From Candidatus Desulfaltia sp. (GTDB lineage Bacteria > Desulfobacterota > Desulfobacteria > Desulfobacterales > ETH-SRB1): 43,968 nt of DNA. The translations under genes and the position numbers were made by a program. Every line of letters starts with the position of its first letter. Positions within the stretch are counted from its first letter, which is position 1. The notes under the pieces are model-generated. The model made no database searches. It was not told where the DNA came from and saw nothing but the letters and a program-made list of their open reading frames with translations. Positions 42,706 through 43,968 of the stretch are shown here, one piece after another. Location: the NCBI GenBank assembly GCA_030656555.1, contig JAUSPN010000083.1:1-43968 (forward strand), given 5' to 3'.

Positions 42706-43290
42706 TTAACCAATTTTTTTGTTTTTATACAACACCGGTCTTGACGATCGCCATAACGGGACATCCTGCTTGCCGAACAAATCAGGTTGAAATTGAATCC
42801 CTGCCATATCCTTTTCGCTCTGCACTATGCCTTCCTTTCTGATATGCAGGACTTCAATGCCCCGTTCTTTCAACACCCTGCCGATCAAAAGCCTTCGGTG
42901 ACAGTTGGCAGGATCTTCTTCGCTACACATAAGGACTATCCGATACGCATCAATGCCTTTCATTAAACGCGATATTCCTGTCTGAAAAGAAGCTGAATCA
43001 GCCAGGCGATCATACATGACATAACCTTCATTATCATAAAACTCTCTTTCCTGTGGCTTCCCGCCTACCAAGTTTCCCATATAAAGATAAGTTATATTAT
43101 TTACGGAAAGGAATTTGTGTATCTCATCTTTATTAAACTGTGTCGCATATTTTGAATATGGACGGGATCTCACATCTACCACCATCTCAATCTTAAAAGC
43201 TTTTATAAGACTGATAAATTCAGAACCCTGAATGTTTGAATGACCAATAGTATAAATCACTTTTTTGTCTTCTTTGATTCTGTCGCTCAT
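42706..43290 (-). CDS. DUF488-family protein
   Basis: DUF488 proteins are small alpha/beta proteins of unknown function, often near nucleases and defence genes. The hallmarks are present: VIYTIGHSN, VVDVRSRPYSKYA, and the cysteine-containing MCSEEDPANCHRR. ATG 43290 (MSDRIKEDKK) is preferred to 43323 because the family normally starts about 10 residues before YTIGHS. It is the first gene of a coupled three-gene operon. Upstream lies a set of TTAACAT inverted repeats (43316-43340 and near 43400-43435). Confidence 0.82.
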   Translation of the reverse strand: MSDRIKEDKKVIYTIGHSNIQGSEFISLIKAFKIEMVVDVRSRPYSKYATQFNKDEIHKFLSVNNITYLYMGNLVGGKPQEREFYDNEGYVMYDRLADSASFQTGISRLMKGIDAYRIVLMCSEEDPANCHRRLLIGRVLKERGIEVLHIRKEGIVQSEKDMAGIQFQPDLFGKQDVPLWRSSRPVLYKNKKIG

Positions 43291-43315
43291 TAACCATCTC
43301 TTTCCTGATTTAACA

Positions 43316-43340
43316 TTTAACATACTAAAGTAATGTTAAA
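43316..43340. promoter_or_regulatory. Operator-like inverted repeat upstream of DUF488
   Basis: TTTAACAT (43316-43323) and ATGTTAAA (43333-43340) form a perfect 8-bp inverted repeat with a 9-nt centre. A second pair, CTTAACA and TGTTAAG, occurs near 43408-43434. Repeated TTAACA words in the leader suggest an operator. Confidence 0.45.
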
Positions 43341-43495
43341 TAATCAAGCAAAAAAACACAGGAATTACCCGTCTTTTGAGATTATTCCTGCGCGTTATTC
43401 AAGATCGCTTAACATTTTACATAATATTGTTAAGCAGAAAAATGTCTTCTGTTTAAACTTTTAGAGAAAGAGGCATTCTTTTCATCAAGGTATTC

Positions 43496-43968
43496 ATGGA
43501 ACCAGTAAGAACGAGTCACAACTTGCGGTTTGTGTAATTCCCTTTTGTGCCTTCCTCAACCGGCACTGTGGAACTATTTTGCTTGGTGTTCAGGATTCCG
43601 GTGAAGTCACGGGAATTGATCCGGATACGGTCACACAAATTAAAAAGGATTTTGTCACCGCCATCAATAACCCGCAGTACGGGCAGGTGCGCACCGAAAA
43701 CAGCAATAAACCCCACGGGTTAGGCGTACTGAATCCAACCACATTCACCCCTTTTCCAAAGAATCCGGTCATCGGCGCTTTTTTTCGGGAAATCCACCGA
43801 GCCGATGAGCTGGGTTCAGGTATGCGGAAAATGATGAGATACGGCAAAGCCTATGGCGGCGCTGATCCCGAAATGATTGAAGGCGATGTGTTCCGCATCA
43901 TCGTTAAGGTCCCGGAGTTTCAGCAGATTAAGGGTTCTGAACCACAATCCGGACAACTTGCCCCCGAA
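43496..43968 (+). pseudogene. AlbA_2-domain gene, frameshifted and internally deleted
   Basis: ATG 43496 opens MEPVRTSHNLRF and stops soon after; the next frame continues to the window edge without a stop. It reads FCAFLNRHCGTILLGVQDSG, VTGIDPDTVTQIKKDFVTAI, then directly YGQVRTENSNKPHG, TTFTPFPKNPVIGAFFREIH and RADELGSGMRKMMRYGKAYG. The first part is the AlbA_2 domain and the second is the C-terminal GHKL-like region; some 250 residues normally between them are absent at NNPQ|YGQV. The deletion keeps the frame. It is not closely related to the intact AlbA_2 gene at 35161. Confidence 0.7.

Noticed and set aside
1-43968. tRNA or rRNA genes and tRNA-associated integration sites
   Set aside because: No cloverleaf-like sequence with a GTTCRANNC T-arm at a plausible position was seen on either strand; none can be supported by eye.

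Overview
The window reads as accessory DNA from a Gram-negative bacterium: a piece of a conjugative element followed by a dense, layered defence and toxin island. The F-type mating apparatus, the mixture of anti-phage modules and an intermediate base composition would fit an anaerobic delta-proteobacterial (Desulfobacterota-like) host. That placement is inference, because no rRNA, tRNA or housekeeping gene is present to confirm it.

Region 1 (1-9220) is a plus-strand, translationally coupled block of F-type type IV secretion genes, traB-traV-traC-traH-traG. traB has lost its membrane-anchored N-terminus to an ISL3-family insertion sequence whose end lies at about 141. The genes that normally sit between traC and traH (traW, traU, trbC, traN, traF) are absent here. 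Region 2 (9242-12725) holds a small membrane protein, a higBA toxin-antitoxin pair, a tyrosine recombinase, about 1 kb of repeat- and hairpin-rich non-coding DNA, and a small basic protein.

Region 3 (13168-17510) carries an AbiE-type toxin-antitoxin pair with a near-consensus promoter overlapped by a 38-bp palindrome, a truncated gene, a lipoprotein and an N-formylglutamate amidohydrolase-like gene. Region 4 (17621-34714) is bounded by two copies of a roughly 240-bp direct repeat 16.85 kb apart. Inside are a Gabija pair (gajA, gajB); a gene with a HEPN-like motif packaged exactly like an integron gene cassette with an attC-like site; a divergent, frameshifted tyrosine recombinase; a 690-residue membrane protein with PIN-like features; a complete IS3-family element with a 3-bp target duplication; a giant DUF4011/SF1 helicase/Vsr-like nuclease protein; and a coiled-coil PD-(D/E)XK-like nuclease.

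Region 5 (34764-39000) is a graveyard of restriction/BREX-like genes: C-terminal scraps of adenine methylases, an intact AlbA_2 ATP-binding gene, the first 68 codons of a pglZ-like gene, a fragment of an IS3 transposase, and a small operon encoding a zinc-finger protein and a secreted repeat protein. Region 6 (39156-43968) holds an HU protein, a Fic-domain gene with a partner and a near-consensus promoter, a coupled DUF488 / small zinc-binding protein / tyrosine recombinase operon, and a decayed AlbA_2 gene running off the end.

Several minus-strand modules have degenerate copies of two short motifs at their 3' sides (ATAGCAGATATCTGTAAC and GATATCTTGCCA). Together with the long direct repeats, the solitary recombinases and the cassette, this suggests the island grew by serial insertion of discrete modules.
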